Positions 16,549 to 25,711 are shown, numbered from the stretch's first letter. The stretch is DNA of 64,000 nucleotides from Luteimonas sp. RC10 (GCF_014192745.1 NZ_JACHYJ010000001.1:535536-599535); one strand, 5' to 3'. The notes: generated by a model from the sequence alone, not told the origin. Made by a program: numbers and translations.

Positions 16549-17589
16549 TCAGTTGGCAGTCGGTGAGAAGCCGATCGTGCGGCGCGTGGTGACCGGTGCC
16601 GGTACCGGCTCGAAGCGCCAGCGTCGCACTGCGGACAACGCCTCGCGATCGAAGGTGCGGGGCGGATCGGCGCGCACGATGCGCGCGCTGCTCACCGAGC
16701 CATCGACCGCGACGGTGAACTCGACCTGCACCTCACCGCTGATGCCGGCCCGCAACGCATCCGGGGGATAACGCGGCGCCGGGGTGCTCAATGGATGCAG
16801 CTGGACCGGCGCCGGGGCCGGCGCCGCTTCGGGCGGCGGCGCTTCGGTGGCCGGGGTGGGCGCCGGGCGTGCGGGTGCGGGGCGCGGCGTGTCCTGCGCT
16901 GGGCGCGGGGCCGGCTGCGCAGGCGCCGGCGTTGGCGTCGGCGCAGACGCCGGTGCGCTGCGCGCGCCGGTGGTCTCGGCCGGTGGCGGCCCCGGCAGCT
17001 GCTGCGCCGCCGAGACCTGCTGCTCGCGCTGCTGCTGTGCGCGCTCGCGCGCGATCTGCTGTTGGCGCTCGGCCTCCTGCGCGGCGCCGCGCTGCTGATG
17101 CACGGCCGCTTCTTCGGCGGTCGCGATGCTGGTGCGCAACCGGCCGAGCGCCGGGTGGGTGGCGTCGGTACGTTCGATCAGTCCCAGCAGTCGGCGCGCC
17201 TCGGCGAAATCGCCGCGGTCGCGGTTCTGCTCGGTGGCAATCACGGTCAGCGGCAGCAGGTCGATCAGCGCGCTGGTCGCCGCGGCATCACCGCGCGTCT
17301 TGTCGCGCAGCGCGAGGTAGTACTCCATCGCGTTCTCGCCGGGCGGAAAGTACAGCCGGCTGTCCTGATACGCCTGGCCGGCCGCCTTGCGCAGATCGTC
17401 CGCCGAGAGTGCGGCCAGCGCATCGTCGGCCGCTTGGCGGCTCACGTCCGCGGTCTCGGCCGGTGCCGCGTCGGGCTCGGGTGCCTCGTCCCGGCCCCCG
17501 CAGGCGGCCAGTCCCAGCGCCACGCACAACGCCGCGGCCAGCCCGGTCCGCGACGACACTGCGGGCGTCGATCGATTCGAGACCATCAT
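16549..17589 (-). CDS. Lipoprotein with a C-terminal TonB domain
   Basis: A 346-aa protein. The signal has a lipobox, GLAAC (Cys at residue 30), instead of the usual TonB transmembrane anchor. Residues ~50-160 are helical; a Gln/Arg-rich coiled segment follows (QQQIARERAQQQREQQ), then a ~75-residue Pro/Ala-rich linker. A TonB_C domain ends the protein (APRYPPDALRAGISGEVQVEF ... AVRRWRFEP). TonB transmits inner-membrane energy to outer-membrane receptors; a lipid-anchored version could be an accessory or structural protein rather than a canonical transducer. Two adjacent Met codons make the start uncertain by one residue. Confidence 0.75.
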   Translation of the reverse strand: MMVSNRSTPAVSSRTGLAAALCVALGLAACGGRDEAPEPDAAPAETADVSRQAADDALAALSADDLRKAAGQAYQDSRLYFPPGENAMEYYLALRDKTRGDAAATSALIDLLPLTVIATEQNRDRGDFAEARRLLGLIERTDATHPALGRLRTSIATAEEAAVHQQRGAAQEAERQQQIARERAQQQREQQVSAAQQLPGPPPAETTGARSAPASAPTPTPAPAQPAPRPAQDTPRPAPARPAPTPATEAPPPEAAPAPAPVQLHPLSTPAPRYPPDALRAGISGEVQVEFTVAVDGSVSSARIVRADPPRTFDREALSAVRRWRFEPVPAPVTTRRTIGFSPTAN

Positions 17590-17749
17590 CGTTCCCCAGG
17601 GTGCCTGTTCTTCAAAGTGCGTAGCACGCGGCAGCGCAGGCGATTTGTCAACCGCGCAGGTCGGCGTGCGGGCTCCGATTGTAGGCGCGTTGGCAGCGTG
17701 TTCACCGAACATGTGCGTTATCGGCGCGAGTGTCCGGCACTGGAACGGC

Positions 17750-19081
17750 CTACTTGCCGATGCAGAAGCTCGAGAAGATATGCCCCAGCAGATCGTCGGG
17801 CAGGACGCGGCCGGTGATCTCACCGACCGCGTCGTGGGCCATGCGCAAGGCCTCCGCCGTCAGTTCCAGGGTCTGCGCCTGCAGCGTTGCGCGCGCGTCG
17901 GCCACCGCATCGGCGGCAATGCGCAGGGCATCGACGTGGCGCTGCCGGGCAGTGAACGCGCCTTCGCCGGCCGCGGGCCCGGCGACCTGCGTTGCCAGTG
18001 CGGCACGCAGCAGGTCCAGGCCCGCCCCTGTGCGCGCGGAAACACGGACCACGTCATCGTCCGTGGCCGCGCCCTCGAGCAGGTCGACCTTGTTGTGCAC
18101 GACCAAGCGCGCCGGCACATCCTGGATGTCACCGGCCACCGCGCTCAGGCCCGCGTCCGGATCGCGCGCATCGAGCACGACGATCGCCAAGTCCGCGCGA
18201 CGCAGTTCGGCACGGGCGCGGCGGATGCCCTCGCGCTCGATCGCGTCTCCGGCTTCGCGCAAGCCAGCGGTGTCGACCAGAGTCAGTTCGGCACCGGCGA
18301 TGCGCACCGTTTCGTGCAGCAGGTCGCGCGTGGTGCCGGCGATCTCGGTGACGATCGCGCGCTCGCTGCCGGCCAGCGCATTGAGCAGCGAACTCTTGCC
18401 CGCATTCGGCGGGCCGACGATCACCGCATGCAGGCCATCGCGCAGCCGGCGTCCCTGCTCGGCTTCGGCAAGCAGCACAGCCAGCGAGGTGGCCAGCGCA
18501 TCGAGCCGCTCAGCCACGACATCGCCGCCGAGCGCATCGATCGGCTCGTCGGAAAAATCGATCATCGCCTCGACGTGCACACGCAGGTGCAGCAGCTCGG
18601 CGGCCAGTGCATCGCAGCGGGTCGAGAACGCGCCGTCGAGCGCGCGACGCGCGGCACGTGCGGCGCGCACGTCGCCAGCGGCGATCAGGTCGGCGACGGC
18701 TTCGGCCTGGGTCAGGTCGAGGCGGCCATTGAGGAATGCGCGTTCGCTGAACTCACCGGGCCGCGCGAGCCGCGCGCCGAGCGCGCGGCACCGGGCCAGC
18801 ACCTGCTGCAGCACGACCGGGCTGCCATGGCCCTGCAGCTCCACGACGTCTTCGCCGGTATAGCTGGCCGGGCCGGCAAACGCGATCGCGATGCCGTCGT
18901 CGAGAGTCTCGCCATCATCATTCTCGAACCGCACATGATGGGCATGACGCGGCCGCAACACCCGACCGCACAGCGCCTGCGCGATCTCGGACGCACGCGG
19001 GCCCGAGAGTCGCACGATGCCGACGCCGCCAGCGCCGGGTGCAGTGGCGATCGCAGCGATGGTGTCGGTGGCTGGGGTCAT
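17750..19081 (-). CDS. mnmE: tRNA uridine-5-carboxymethylaminomethyl(34) synthesis GTPase MnmE
   Basis: A 443-aa protein with the N-terminal folate-binding domain ([21 protein letters not shown]), a central GTPase domain (P-loop [15 protein letters not shown], then IAGTTRD, DTAGLRE and HNKVDL) and the conserved C-terminus FCIGK. With MnmG it modifies the wobble uridine of several tRNAs. GAGGAG lies 7 nt before the start. The P-loop has Pro where many homologues have Arg (G-R-P), which does not disturb the GxxxxGKS pattern. It is the last gene of the rpmH-rnpA-yidC-mnmE block. Confidence 0.96.
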   Translation of the reverse strand: MTPATDTIAAIATAPGAGGVGIVRLSGPRASEIAQALCGRVLRPRHAHHVRFENDDGETLDDGIAIAFAGPASYTGEDVVELQGHGSPVVLQQVLARCRALGARLARPGEFSERAFLNGRLDLTQAEAVADLIAAGDVRAARAARRALDGAFSTRCDALAAELLHLRVHVEAMIDFSDEPIDALGGDVVAERLDALATSLAVLLAEAEQGRRLRDGLHAVIVGPPNAGKSSLLNALAGSERAIVTEIAGTTRDLLHETVRIAGAELTLVDTAGLREAGDAIEREGIRRARAELRRADLAIVVLDARDPDAGLSAVAGDIQDVPARLVVHNKVDLLEGAATDDDVVRVSARTGAGLDLLRAALATQVAGPAAGEGAFTARQRHVDALRIAADAVADARATLQAQTLELTAEALRMAHDAVGEITGRVLPDDLLGHIFSSFCIGK

Positions 19082-19098
19082 GTCGTTGCTCCTCAACG

Positions 19099-19126
19099 CA
19101 CGAGCCCGCCATGCGGCGGGCTCGTG
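19099..19126 (-). terminator. Perfect 12-bp hairpin between yidC and mnmE
   Basis: Arms at 19099-19110 and 19115-19126 are exact reverse complements with a 4-nt loop. No T-tract follows on the minus strand, so it may attenuate rather than end transcription from yidC into mnmE, or protect the yidC mRNA 3' end. Confidence 0.45.
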
Positions 19127-19147
19127 GAGATCGCGTCGGCGCGGCCG

Positions 19148-20854
19148 TCAGGCCTTGGCCGGCGCCTCGCTGTAGCGCTTGATCATCCACCACTGCTGCA
19201 GCAGGCCCAGGCCGCCGTTGGTGACCCAGTACAGCACCAGGCCCGAGGGGAAGAAGATCATGATCACGCCGAAGATCAGCGGCATCAGCTGCATGATCTT
19301 CTGCTGCATCGGGTCGACGCCGACCATCGGCGTGAGCTTCTGCGTCGCCCACATGATCGCGATGTTGAGCACCGGCAGGATGAAGTAGGGGTCGCGCGCG
19401 GTCAGGTCCTGGATCCACAGCATCCACGGCGTGTGGCGCAGTTCCACCGATTCGAGCAGCACCCAGTACAGCGCGAAGAACACCGGCATCTGCAGCAGCA
19501 CCGGCAGGCAGCCGCCGATCGGGTTGATCTTCTCCTTCTTGTACAGCTCCATCATCGCCATCTGGAACTTCTGCTTGTCGTCCCCGTAGCGTTCCTTGAG
19601 CTGGGCGATGCGCGGCTGGAACTTGCGCATCTTCGCCATCGACTTGTACTGGGCGACCGACAGCGGATAGAGCGCCAGCTTCACCAGCAGCACCAGGCCG
19701 ATGATCGACCAACCCCAGTTGCCGATCAGGCCGTGCAGCTTGGCCAGCACCCAGAACAGGCCTTCGCCGAGCATCGCGAACAGGGTGAAGCGGCTGTAGT
19801 CGACGACGCGGTCGAGACCACGCACGCCCTGCGCCTTGATCAGGTCGACCTGCTTGGGTCCGATCCACAGCCGGGCGCTGGTGGCGGCCTGCTGACCGGC
19901 GGCGACCGAAATCGGCGGGCCAAGTTCGCGAATCAGGTAGCGCGGTGCGCCCGTGCTGCGATCGACCTGCATCGAGATCGTGCTCGCATCGTCGGCGCGC
20001 GGAATCCAGGCGCTGAAGAAGTGGTGCTGCGCCATCGCGATCCACACCTGGGTGTCCTTCGCGTTGAGCGGGCCGTCGCTTTCGAAGTCGCCGAGCTGGC
20101 GGCGGCTGTAGCCGATCTCACTGCCGAACCAGGTCGCACCGACCAGGCTGTAGGACTCGGGATTGGTCATGCCGCGCTTGACCGCAGGTGCGGTGCGGAT
20201 CAGCTGGCGATAGGCGAAGCCCTGCCACGGCGCGCTGCCGGCGTTGACGATCTCGTCGCGCACTTCGATCGCGTAGTCGGCACGCGAGAACACGAAGTTG
20301 CGGCGGATGGTGACGCCGTCGGCACCGGTCCACACGAACGGCACCACCAGGGTGCCTTCACCGTCGGCCAGCGTGTAGGACGTGGCCTGGCCCTCGGGCA
20401 CGAATGCGCCCTCGTGGCTGGGCGCGGCATTGTTGCCACTGACCCAACCGGCCTGCGCGGCGTAGTAATGCAGCGGATCGGTATCGAGCATGCGCACCGG
20501 CGGGCTGTCGGCGTCGCGGGTCTGCGGATAGGCCAGCAGGTCGGCCTCGACGACGTTGCCGCCATCGAGCACGACGCGCAGTACATCGGTCTGCACCACC
20601 ACGCGGCGCGCAGCGGCGGCGGCACTGGTCGCCGGCGCGGAGGTCGCACCGGGCACGGTGGGCGCCGCGGTCGCAGCCGGCGCTTCGGGCACGGCCGCAC
20701 CCGGCGCCTGCGGCGTCGGCACGGTCGGCGAGGCGGTGGCGGCACTGGTCTGGGCCGGCTGCGCGGCAGCCGCCTTCTCCTTGCCCCACTCCATCCAGAG
20801 CAGCACGGCGACCATCAGCCAGGCGAGGATCAGGAAAGTACGGATCTGGTTCAT
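19148..20854 (-). CDS. yidC: Membrane protein insertase YidC
   Basis: A 568-aa protein with an N-terminal helix (MNQIRTFLILAWLMVAVLLW), an Ala/Pro/Thr-rich linker, the large periplasmic domain, and the conserved five-helix insertase core. Recognisable blocks are YSRFTLFAMLGEGLFWVLAKLH, WGWSIIGLVLLVKLALYPLS, GGCLPVLLQMPVFFALYWVL and PSGLVLYWVTNGGLGLLQQWW. It inserts proteins into the inner membrane with or without SecYEG. The start is 13 nt after the rnpA stop. No yidD is present between rnpA and yidC. Confidence 0.96.
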   Translation of the reverse strand: MNQIRTFLILAWLMVAVLLWMEWGKEKAAAAQPAQTSAATASPTVPTPQAPGAAVPEAPAATAAPTVPGATSAPATSAAAAARRVVVQTDVLRVVLDGGNVVEADLLAYPQTRDADSPPVRMLDTDPLHYYAAQAGWVSGNNAAPSHEGAFVPEGQATSYTLADGEGTLVVPFVWTGADGVTIRRNFVFSRADYAIEVRDEIVNAGSAPWQGFAYRQLIRTAPAVKRGMTNPESYSLVGATWFGSEIGYSRRQLGDFESDGPLNAKDTQVWIAMAQHHFFSAWIPRADDASTISMQVDRSTGAPRYLIRELGPPISVAAGQQAATSARLWIGPKQVDLIKAQGVRGLDRVVDYSRFTLFAMLGEGLFWVLAKLHGLIGNWGWSIIGLVLLVKLALYPLSVAQYKSMAKMRKFQPRIAQLKERYGDDKQKFQMAMMELYKKEKINPIGGCLPVLLQMPVFFALYWVLLESVELRHTPWMLWIQDLTARDPYFILPVLNIAIMWATQKLTPMVGVDPMQQKIMQLMPLIFGVIMIFFPSGLVLYWVTNGGLGLLQQWWMIKRYSEAPAKA

Positions 20855-20867
20855 CAGGCGGGCAGGC

Positions 20868-21284
20868 TCATGCGCCGGACGTGGCCGGCGTGGATGGAAT
20901 CGGGGAGGCGGGCATTGTGCCGACCGGGGCGGCCAGCGGCAACGCGCGGGCACGCCGCAGTGCGGAGATGAAGGCAGTGCGCAGCGCCGCGTTGTCGGCG
21001 CCGGCCGCGGGCGGGCGGGCGACGACGACATAGCTACCGGGCTTGAGCTCGGCCTGCAGCAGGCGGAACTGGTCGCGCAACACGCGCTTGATGCGGTTGC
21101 GGCCGACCGCACGCTTGTCGACCTTGCGCGAGACCGCCAGCCCCAGGCGGGCCGGGCCGGGCTCGGGCAACAGGTGCACGGCCAGCAACGGCGACGCGGT
21201 GCGGGTCGCGCTGGCGAAGATGCGATCGAAATCGGCACGCGCGCGAACGCGCATGTGCCGCGGGTAGCGGGCACCTGCGTTCAT
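20868..21284 (-). CDS. rnpA: Ribonuclease P protein component
   Basis: A 138-aa basic protein with the RNR signature KVDKRAVGRNRIKRVLRDQFR near residue 55 and the PRHMRVRARADFDRIF N-terminus. It binds the RNase P RNA and is needed for tRNA 5'-end processing. It is somewhat longer than usual (~120 aa) owing to an Ala/Pro-rich C-terminal tail. It lies 76 nt downstream of rpmH, as in nearly all bacteria. Confidence 0.93.
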   Translation of the reverse strand: MNAGARYPRHMRVRARADFDRIFASATRTASPLLAVHLLPEPGPARLGLAVSRKVDKRAVGRNRIKRVLRDQFRLLQAELKPGSYVVVARPPAAGADNAALRTAFISALRRARALPLAAPVGTMPASPIPSTPATSGA

Positions 21285-21360
21285 CGGGATGGCGCGGCGG
21301 ACGGAACGGCGCGCGGCGGGTCGCGGCGCACCGTTCCGACAGGAAGCATCCTGGCGGCGA

Positions 21361-21501
21361 TTAGGCCGAGAGGACCTTGCGGCCCTTGGCGCGGCGACGG
21401 GCCAGGATCTTGCGGCCGTCGGCAGTCGCCATGCGGGCACGGAAGCCGTGGTCGCGCTTGCGCTTGAGGTTGCTGGGTTGGTAGGTGCGCTTGGTAGCCA
21501 T
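21361..21501 (-). CDS. rpmH: 50S ribosomal protein L34
   Basis: A 46-aa highly basic protein, [20 protein letters not shown] then [17 protein letters not shown], matching L34 over its whole length. It is the first gene of the minus-strand block and is divergent from dnaA. Confidence 0.97.
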   Translation of the reverse strand: MATKRTYQPSNLKRKRDHGFRARMATADGRKILARRRAKGRKVLSA

Positions 21502-21722
21502 GGTGACGCCTTCTGGGGCAACGCGACGAAAAGGAACCGGAAATTCTAGCGGCGCCGTGCCGGGCCGGTCAAGTCGGCCTTCCGCCACGCGGCGGGCGTG
21601 CCATGGCGTCGCAGGGCGAGTGCCGACAGCGACATGGTAGTCTGCCAGCCCTCTTTCCCGGTGCCGGAAGTCGCGCGGCTGCGCGACGGCCGCACCGTAC
21701 TTTTTGGTCGATTGCGCGCCCT
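21502..21722. promoter_or_regulatory. rpmH-dnaA divergent intergenic region
   Basis: These 221 nt must hold the promoters of both rpmH (leftward) and dnaA (rightward). I see a short AT-rich patch at about 21533-21550 and TACTTTTTGG just before dnaA, but no convincing DnaA box or clear -35/-10 pair. The origin signals lie on the other side of dnaA. Confidence 0.4.
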
Positions 21723-23069
21723 ATGGATGTCTGGCCCCGCTGCCTCCAACGCCTCGAAGCCGAGTATCCGGCCGAGGAAGTCCACACCTGGCTCAAGCCG
21801 CTGCAGGCCCGGGCCGATGCGCAGGCCACGGTGCTCTACGCCCCGAATGCGTTCGTCCGCGACGAGGTGCAGGCGCGCTACATGCCCCGCATCCGCGAAT
21901 TGCTGGCCCATTTCGCCGGCCATGACGAGGTGAGCCTGCAGGTCGGGTCGCTGCCGCGCGCCGCCGCACCGCCGCCGCCGCAAGCCGCCCCCACGCCGTT
22001 CGGCGAGGCCCGGGCCAGCACGCCCGCCGCGCCGATCGAGGCGTTCGCCGGCAACATGGACAGCCATTACACCTTCGACAACTTCGTCGAAGGCCGCAGC
22101 AACCAGATGGGCCGTGCCGCGGCCTGGCAGGCCGCACTCAAGCCCGGCGACCGCGCACACAACCCGCTGCTGCTCTACGGCGGCACCGGCCTGGGCAAGA
22201 CCCACCTGATGTTCGCCGCCGGCAACGAGATGCGCCGGCAGAACCCGCGCGCGCGCGTGCTGTATCTGCGTTCGGAGGAGTTCTACAGCGCGTTCTTCCG
22301 CTCGATCCAGGAAAAGACGTCGGACCAGTTCAAGCGTCAGTTCCGCCAGATCGACGCGCTGCTGATCGACGACATCCAGTTCTTCGCCGGCAAGGACCGG
22401 ACCCAGGAAGAGTTCTTCCATACCTTCAACACGCTGTTCGACAGCAAGCAGCAGATCATCATGACCTGCGACCGCTACCCACGTGAGGTCGACGGCCTGG
22501 AGCCGCGGCTCAAGTCGCGGCTGGCCTGGGGCCTGTCGGTGGCGATCGACCCGCCGGACTTCGAGACCCGCGCGGCAATCGTGCTGGCCAAGGCCGCCGA
22601 GCGCGGCACCCAGGTGCCCGACGACGTGGCGTTCCTGCTGGCCAAGAAGATGCATTCGAACGTGCGCGACCTCGAGGGCGCACTCAATACGCTGGCTGCG
22701 CGCGCGAACTTCATGGGCCGGGCGATCACCGTCGAGTTCGCGACCGAGACGCTGCGCGATCTGCTGCGCGCCCAACAGCAGGCGATCAGCATTGCCAACA
22801 TCCAGAAGGTCGTCGCCGACTACTACGGCCTGCAGATCAAGGACCTGCTGTCCAAGCGCCGTACGCGCTCGCTGGCGCGGCCCCGGCAGGTGGCGATGGC
22901 ACTGTCCAAGGAGCTGACCGAGCACAGCCTGCCGGAGATCGGCGAGGCTTTTGCCGGGCGCGACCACACGACGGTACTGCACGCCTGCCGTCAGATCCGC
23001 ACCCTGATCGAAAGCGACGGCAAATTACGCGAGGATTGGGACAAGCTGATCCGCAAGCTCAGCGAGTAA
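21723..23069 (+). CDS. dnaA: Chromosomal replication initiator protein DnaA
   Basis: A 448-aa protein. Domain I begins [20 protein letters not shown], an Ala/Pro-rich domain II follows, then the AAA+ domain III with Walker [16 protein letters not shown] and Walker [14 protein letters not shown], and domain IV with the DnaA-box-binding signature [15 protein letters not shown] near the end. It binds DnaA boxes and melts oriC. The start at 21723 was chosen because domain I begins there; the longer upstream frame is not DnaA-like. It is followed directly by oriC. Confidence 0.97.
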   Translation: MDVWPRCLQRLEAEYPAEEVHTWLKPLQARADAQATVLYAPNAFVRDEVQARYMPRIRELLAHFAGHDEVSLQVGSLPRAAAPPPPQAAPTPFGEARASTPAAPIEAFAGNMDSHYTFDNFVEGRSNQMGRAAAWQAALKPGDRAHNPLLLYGGTGLGKTHLMFAAGNEMRRQNPRARVLYLRSEEFYSAFFRSIQEKTSDQFKRQFRQIDALLIDDIQFFAGKDRTQEEFFHTFNTLFDSKQQIIMTCDRYPREVDGLEPRLKSRLAWGLSVAIDPPDFETRAAIVLAKAAERGTQVPDDVAFLLAKKMHSNVRDLEGALNTLAARANFMGRAITVEFATETLRDLLRAQQQAISIANIQKVVADYYGLQIKDLLSKRRTRSLARPRQVAMALSKELTEHSLPEIGEAFAGRDHTTVLHACRQIRTLIESDGKLREDWDKLIRKLSE

Positions 23070-23322
23070 GCTGCGCAAATCCGGGGACCGCACAACACCG
23101 GGACGCGCAGTGGACAGCATGTGGACAATTTCGGACCTGCAAACTTGTCCACAGCTTGATCCACTTCTCCACAGGCGCTGTCCACCGGGTTTGAAGGTCG
23201 GAAATATTGTTAGAAATCAGCAGCTTAAATGAGATATCACCCGGTTTTCGCTGCTTCCAGCTCCACCTTTTTTAGATTTATAACCATCTTAAGAAAGCAC
23301 GGCTCAAGGGGATAACACCGAC
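23070..23322. other. Chromosomal origin of replication (oriC) between dnaA and dnaN
   Basis: A 253-nt non-coding stretch, clearly the most AT-rich around. It contains a cluster of DnaA-box-like 9-mers (23109-23186) followed by AT-rich tracts: GGAAATATTGTTAGAAATC near 23200, CAGCTTAAATGAGATATC near 23221, and a T-run plus TAGATTTATAACC near 23268-23285. The last could be the unwinding element. Position between dnaA and dnaN with this order is the standard layout for the family. Confidence 0.85.
23109..23186. promoter_or_regulatory. DnaA-box cluster in oriC
   Basis: Boxes read against TTATCCACA: TTGTCCACA on the plus strand at 23145-23153 and on the minus strand at 23120-23128 (one mismatch each), and TTCTCCACA at 23165-23173. 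Weaker ones are TGATCCACT at 23157-23165, CTGTCCACC at 23178-23186 and CTGTCCACT on the minus strand at 23109-23117. None is the perfect E. coli R-box; the TTGTCCACA form is probably preferred in GC-rich relatives. Confidence 0.75.
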
Positions 23323-24423
23323 ATGCGCTTCAGTCTGCAACGCGAAACCCTGCTCAAGCCGCTGGCCCAGGTCGTCAACGTCGTCGAGCGGCGTCAGACC
23401 CTGCCCGTGCTGGCGAACCTGCTGGTCCAGGTCCAGGACGGCCAGCTGTCGTTGACCGGTACCGACCTCGAAGTCGAAATGGTCTCGCGCCGTGCCGTCG
23501 ACGACGCGCAGAACGGCGAGACCACGATTCCGGCGCGCAAGCTGTTCGACATCGTTCGTGCGCTGCCCGATGGCAGCAAGGTCGCGATCTCGCAGTCGGG
23601 CGACAAGATCACGGTGCAGGCCGGCCGCAGCCGTTTCACGCTGGCGAGCCTGCCGGCAGGGGACTTCCCGTCGGTGGACGAGGTCGAAGCGACCGAGCGC
23701 ATCGCCGTGCCGGAAGCCGCGCTCAAGGAGCTGATCGAACGGACCGCGTTCGCGATGGCGCAGCAGGACGTGCGTTATTACCTCAACGGCCTGCTGTTCG
23801 ACCTGGGCGAGACCCGCCTGCGTTGCGTGGCAACCGATGGCCACCGTTTGGCATTGTGCGAGACCGAACTCGAAACGGCGGTGCAGACCAAGCGCCAGAT
23901 CATCCTGCCGCGCAAGGGCGTGACCGAGTTGCAGCGCCTGCTCGAGGGGGGCGACAAGATCCTGGAGCTGGAACTCGGCCGCAACCATCTGCGGGTCAAG
24001 CGCGACGATGTGACCTTCACCAGCAAGCTCATCGATGGCCGCTTCCCCGACTACGAGGCGGTGATTCCGATCGGCGCCGATCGCGAAGTCGCGGTGGATC
24101 GCGAACTGCTGCGCGCCGCGCTGCAGCGCGTGGCGATCCTGTCCAACGAGAAGTACCGCGGTGTGCGTGTCGAGGTTTCGCCGGGGATGCTGCGGATCAA
24201 TGCGCACAACCCCGAGCAGGAAGAGGCGCACGAAGAGGTCGAGGCTGACACCAAGGTCGACGAGCTCGCAGTCGGCTTCAACGTCAACTACCTGCTTGAC
24301 GCGCTGACGGCGCTGCGCGGCGAACAGGTGATTCTGAAGTTGCGTGACGCCAATTCCTCGGCGCTGGTGCGCGAGGCGGCGGACGAGCGCAGCCGCCATG
24401 TGGTGATGCCGCTGCGTCTCTGA
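23323..24423 (+). CDS. dnaN: DNA polymerase III subunit beta (sliding clamp)
   Basis: A 366-aa protein beginning MRFSLQRETLLKPLAQVVNV with the three repeated clamp folds (GTDLEVEM near residue 46, VRYYLNGLLFDL and ATDGHRLALCE in the middle, FNVNYLLDAL near residue 320) and the usual C-terminal VVMPLRL. It forms the dimeric ring that tethers polymerase III to DNA. Followed by a parS-like site and an intrinsic terminator that separates it from recF. Confidence 0.97.
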   Translation: MRFSLQRETLLKPLAQVVNVVERRQTLPVLANLLVQVQDGQLSLTGTDLEVEMVSRRAVDDAQNGETTIPARKLFDIVRALPDGSKVAISQSGDKITVQAGRSRFTLASLPAGDFPSVDEVEATERIAVPEAALKELIERTAFAMAQQDVRYYLNGLLFDLGETRLRCVATDGHRLALCETELETAVQTKRQIILPRKGVTELQRLLEGGDKILELELGRNHLRVKRDDVTFTSKLIDGRFPDYEAVIPIGADREVAVDRELLRAALQRVAILSNEKYRGVRVEVSPGMLRINAHNPEQEEAHEEVEADTKVDELAVGFNVNYLLDALTALRGEQVILKLRDANSSALVREAADERSRHVVMPLRL

Positions 24424-24459
24424 CGCCCGGTCTATCATGCGCGGGCCCGCCCGACGCAA

Positions 24460-24475
24460 TGTTTCACGTGGAACA
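24460..24475. promoter_or_regulatory. parS-like site 1 (dnaN-recF gap)
   Basis: TGTTTCACGTGGAACA differs from the B. subtilis parS 16-mer by a single base. It lies in the intergenic region, immediately before the terminator at 24478. Such sites nucleate ParB partition complexes near the origin. Confidence 0.85.
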
Positions 24476-24477
24476 AG

Positions 24478-24500
24478 CGCCCGGCCATGCCGGGCGTTTT
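24478..24500 (+). terminator. Intrinsic terminator after dnaN
   Basis: An exact 8-bp GC stem (24478-24485 with 24489-24496), a 3-nt loop CAT and TTTT at 24497-24500. It should end or attenuate dnaN transcription 26 nt before the recF start. Confidence 0.75.
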
Positions 24501-24525
24501 CCGTTTCCGACCTCACAGGAATTGC

Positions 24526-25626
24526 GTGCAGCTGACCCGTCTCGATCTTGGCCGCGTAAGGAACCTGGACGCGGTCTCTCTTGCGCCGGGGCCGCGCTTG
24601 AACCTGCTGCTCGGCGCGAATGGGGCCGGCAAAAGCAGTGTGCTCGAGGGCCTGCATCTGCTGGCCTACGGCCGCAGCTTCCGCGGCCGGGTCCGTGACG
24701 GCCTGATCCAGCGCGGTGCCGATGCGTTGGAGGTCTTTGCGGAGTGGCAACCGGATCCTGTGCACCCCGAACATCGGCGGCGCGCGGGTCTGCGGCATAG
24801 CGGACAGGCGTGGACGGGACGCCTGGATGGCGCATCCGTGAGCCAACTCGGCGAGTTATGCGCGGCACTGATGGTCGTGACCTTCGAACCCGGCAGCCAT
24901 GCACTGATCTCCGGGGGGAGCGAGATCCGCAGGCGCTACCTCGATTGGGGGCTGTTCCACGTGGAACATGACTTCCTGGGGCAGTGGCGACGCTACGCGC
25001 GGGCCCTGCGCCAGCGCAACGCGCTACTGAAGGCCGGGGTCGGGGGATCACAGCTGGACGCCTGGGACCACGAGCTTGCAGAGGCGGGCCAACCGCTCGA
25101 TCTGCGCCGCGAAGCCTATCTGGGCCGGCTCCAAGCGGCATTGCAGCGGATTGCGGCGGTGCTGGCGCCGGCGCTGGGCGAGGCGACGCTCTCGTTTCTG
25201 CCCGGGTGGCGCAGGAACGACCTGTCGCTGGCAGACGCGCTGCTGGTCGCGCGCGACCGCGATCGTGCGCTTGGCCACACGTCCGTCGGCCCGCACCGCG
25301 CGGACTGGCGGATCGCATTCGAGGCGCGGCCCGAGCAGGGCTTGCTGTCGCGTGGCCAGGCCAAGCAGGCCGCCCTGTGCTGCCTGCTGGCCCAAGCCGC
25401 GGATTGCGCAGACGCGGCGGCTGGACGCTGGCCGGTCGTGGCACTCGACGATCTCGCTTCGGAACTCGATCGCGATCACCAGCGTCAGGTGCTCGAGTTC
25501 CTGCAGGCCGCGGATGCGCAGGTCCTGCTGACAGGCACGGAGCAGCCTTCGCACTGGCCGGCGGCGCTGGTGGCCGAGGCGCGTGTGTTCCACGTGGAAC
25601 ACGGCAAGGTCGAAAGCGTCAGCTGA
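24526..25626 (+). CDS. recF: DNA replication/repair protein RecF
   Basis: A 366-aa SMC-like ATPase: Walker A LLLGANGAGKSSVLE (near residue 30), an LSRGQAKQAALC signature (near 285) and Walker B VVALDDLASELD. RecF loads RecA at gaps with RecO and RecR. The GTG start at 24526 has AGGA six bases upstream and gives VQLTRLDLGRVRNL, the expected N-terminus. Two parS-like sites lie inside the gene and are read as FHVEH in the protein, once near residue 145 and once near residue 357. Confidence 0.94.
   Translation: MQLTRLDLGRVRNLDAVSLAPGPRLNLLLGANGAGKSSVLEGLHLLAYGRSFRGRVRDGLIQRGADALEVFAEWQPDPVHPEHRRRAGLRHSGQAWTGRLDGASVSQLGELCAALMVVTFEPGSHALISGGSEIRRRYLDWGLFHVEHDFLGQWRRYARALRQRNALLKAGVGGSQLDAWDHELAEAGQPLDLRREAYLGRLQAALQRIAAVLAPALGEATLSFLPGWRRNDLSLADALLVARDRDRALGHTSVGPHRADWRIAFEARPEQGLLSRGQAKQAALCCLLAQAADCADAAAGRWPVVALDDLASELDRDHQRQVLEFLQAADAQVLLTGTEQPSHWPAALVAEARVFHVEHGKVESVS
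24953..24968. promoter_or_regulatory. parS-like site 2 (inside recF)
   Basis: TGTTCCACGTGGAACA is a perfect 16-bp palindrome with the CACGTG core. It lies within the recF coding sequence, where it encodes LFHVEH. Confidence 0.85.
25586..25601. promoter_or_regulatory. parS-like site 3 (inside recF, near its end)
   Basis: TGTTCCACGTGGAACA again, identical to site 2, encoding VFHVEH about ten codons before the recF stop. Confidence 0.85.
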
Positions 25627-25669
25627 GTCGAAGTTGCCCGGCTACGTCGGTTGCCTGTCGCACAGATGG

Positions 25670-25685
25670 TGTTCCACGTGGAACC
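25670..25685. promoter_or_regulatory. parS-like site 4 (recF-gyrB gap)
   Basis: TGTTCCACGTGGAACC, differing from sites 2 and 3 only in the last base, 44 nt after the recF stop. Confidence 0.82.
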
Positions 25686-25711
25686 ACCTTCTGTAGGCCA
25701 AGCGTGAGCTG

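Noticed and set aside
20855..20867. yidD, expected in many bacteria between rnpA and yidC
   Set aside because: Only 13 nt separate rnpA and yidC, so yidD is absent at this place.
17387..20971. A very long plus-strand open frame (1194 codons) opposite mnmE and yidC
   Set aside because: It is an open antisense frame caused by high GC. Its translation is Arg/Gln/His-rich without domain structure, and both genes on the other strand are certain.
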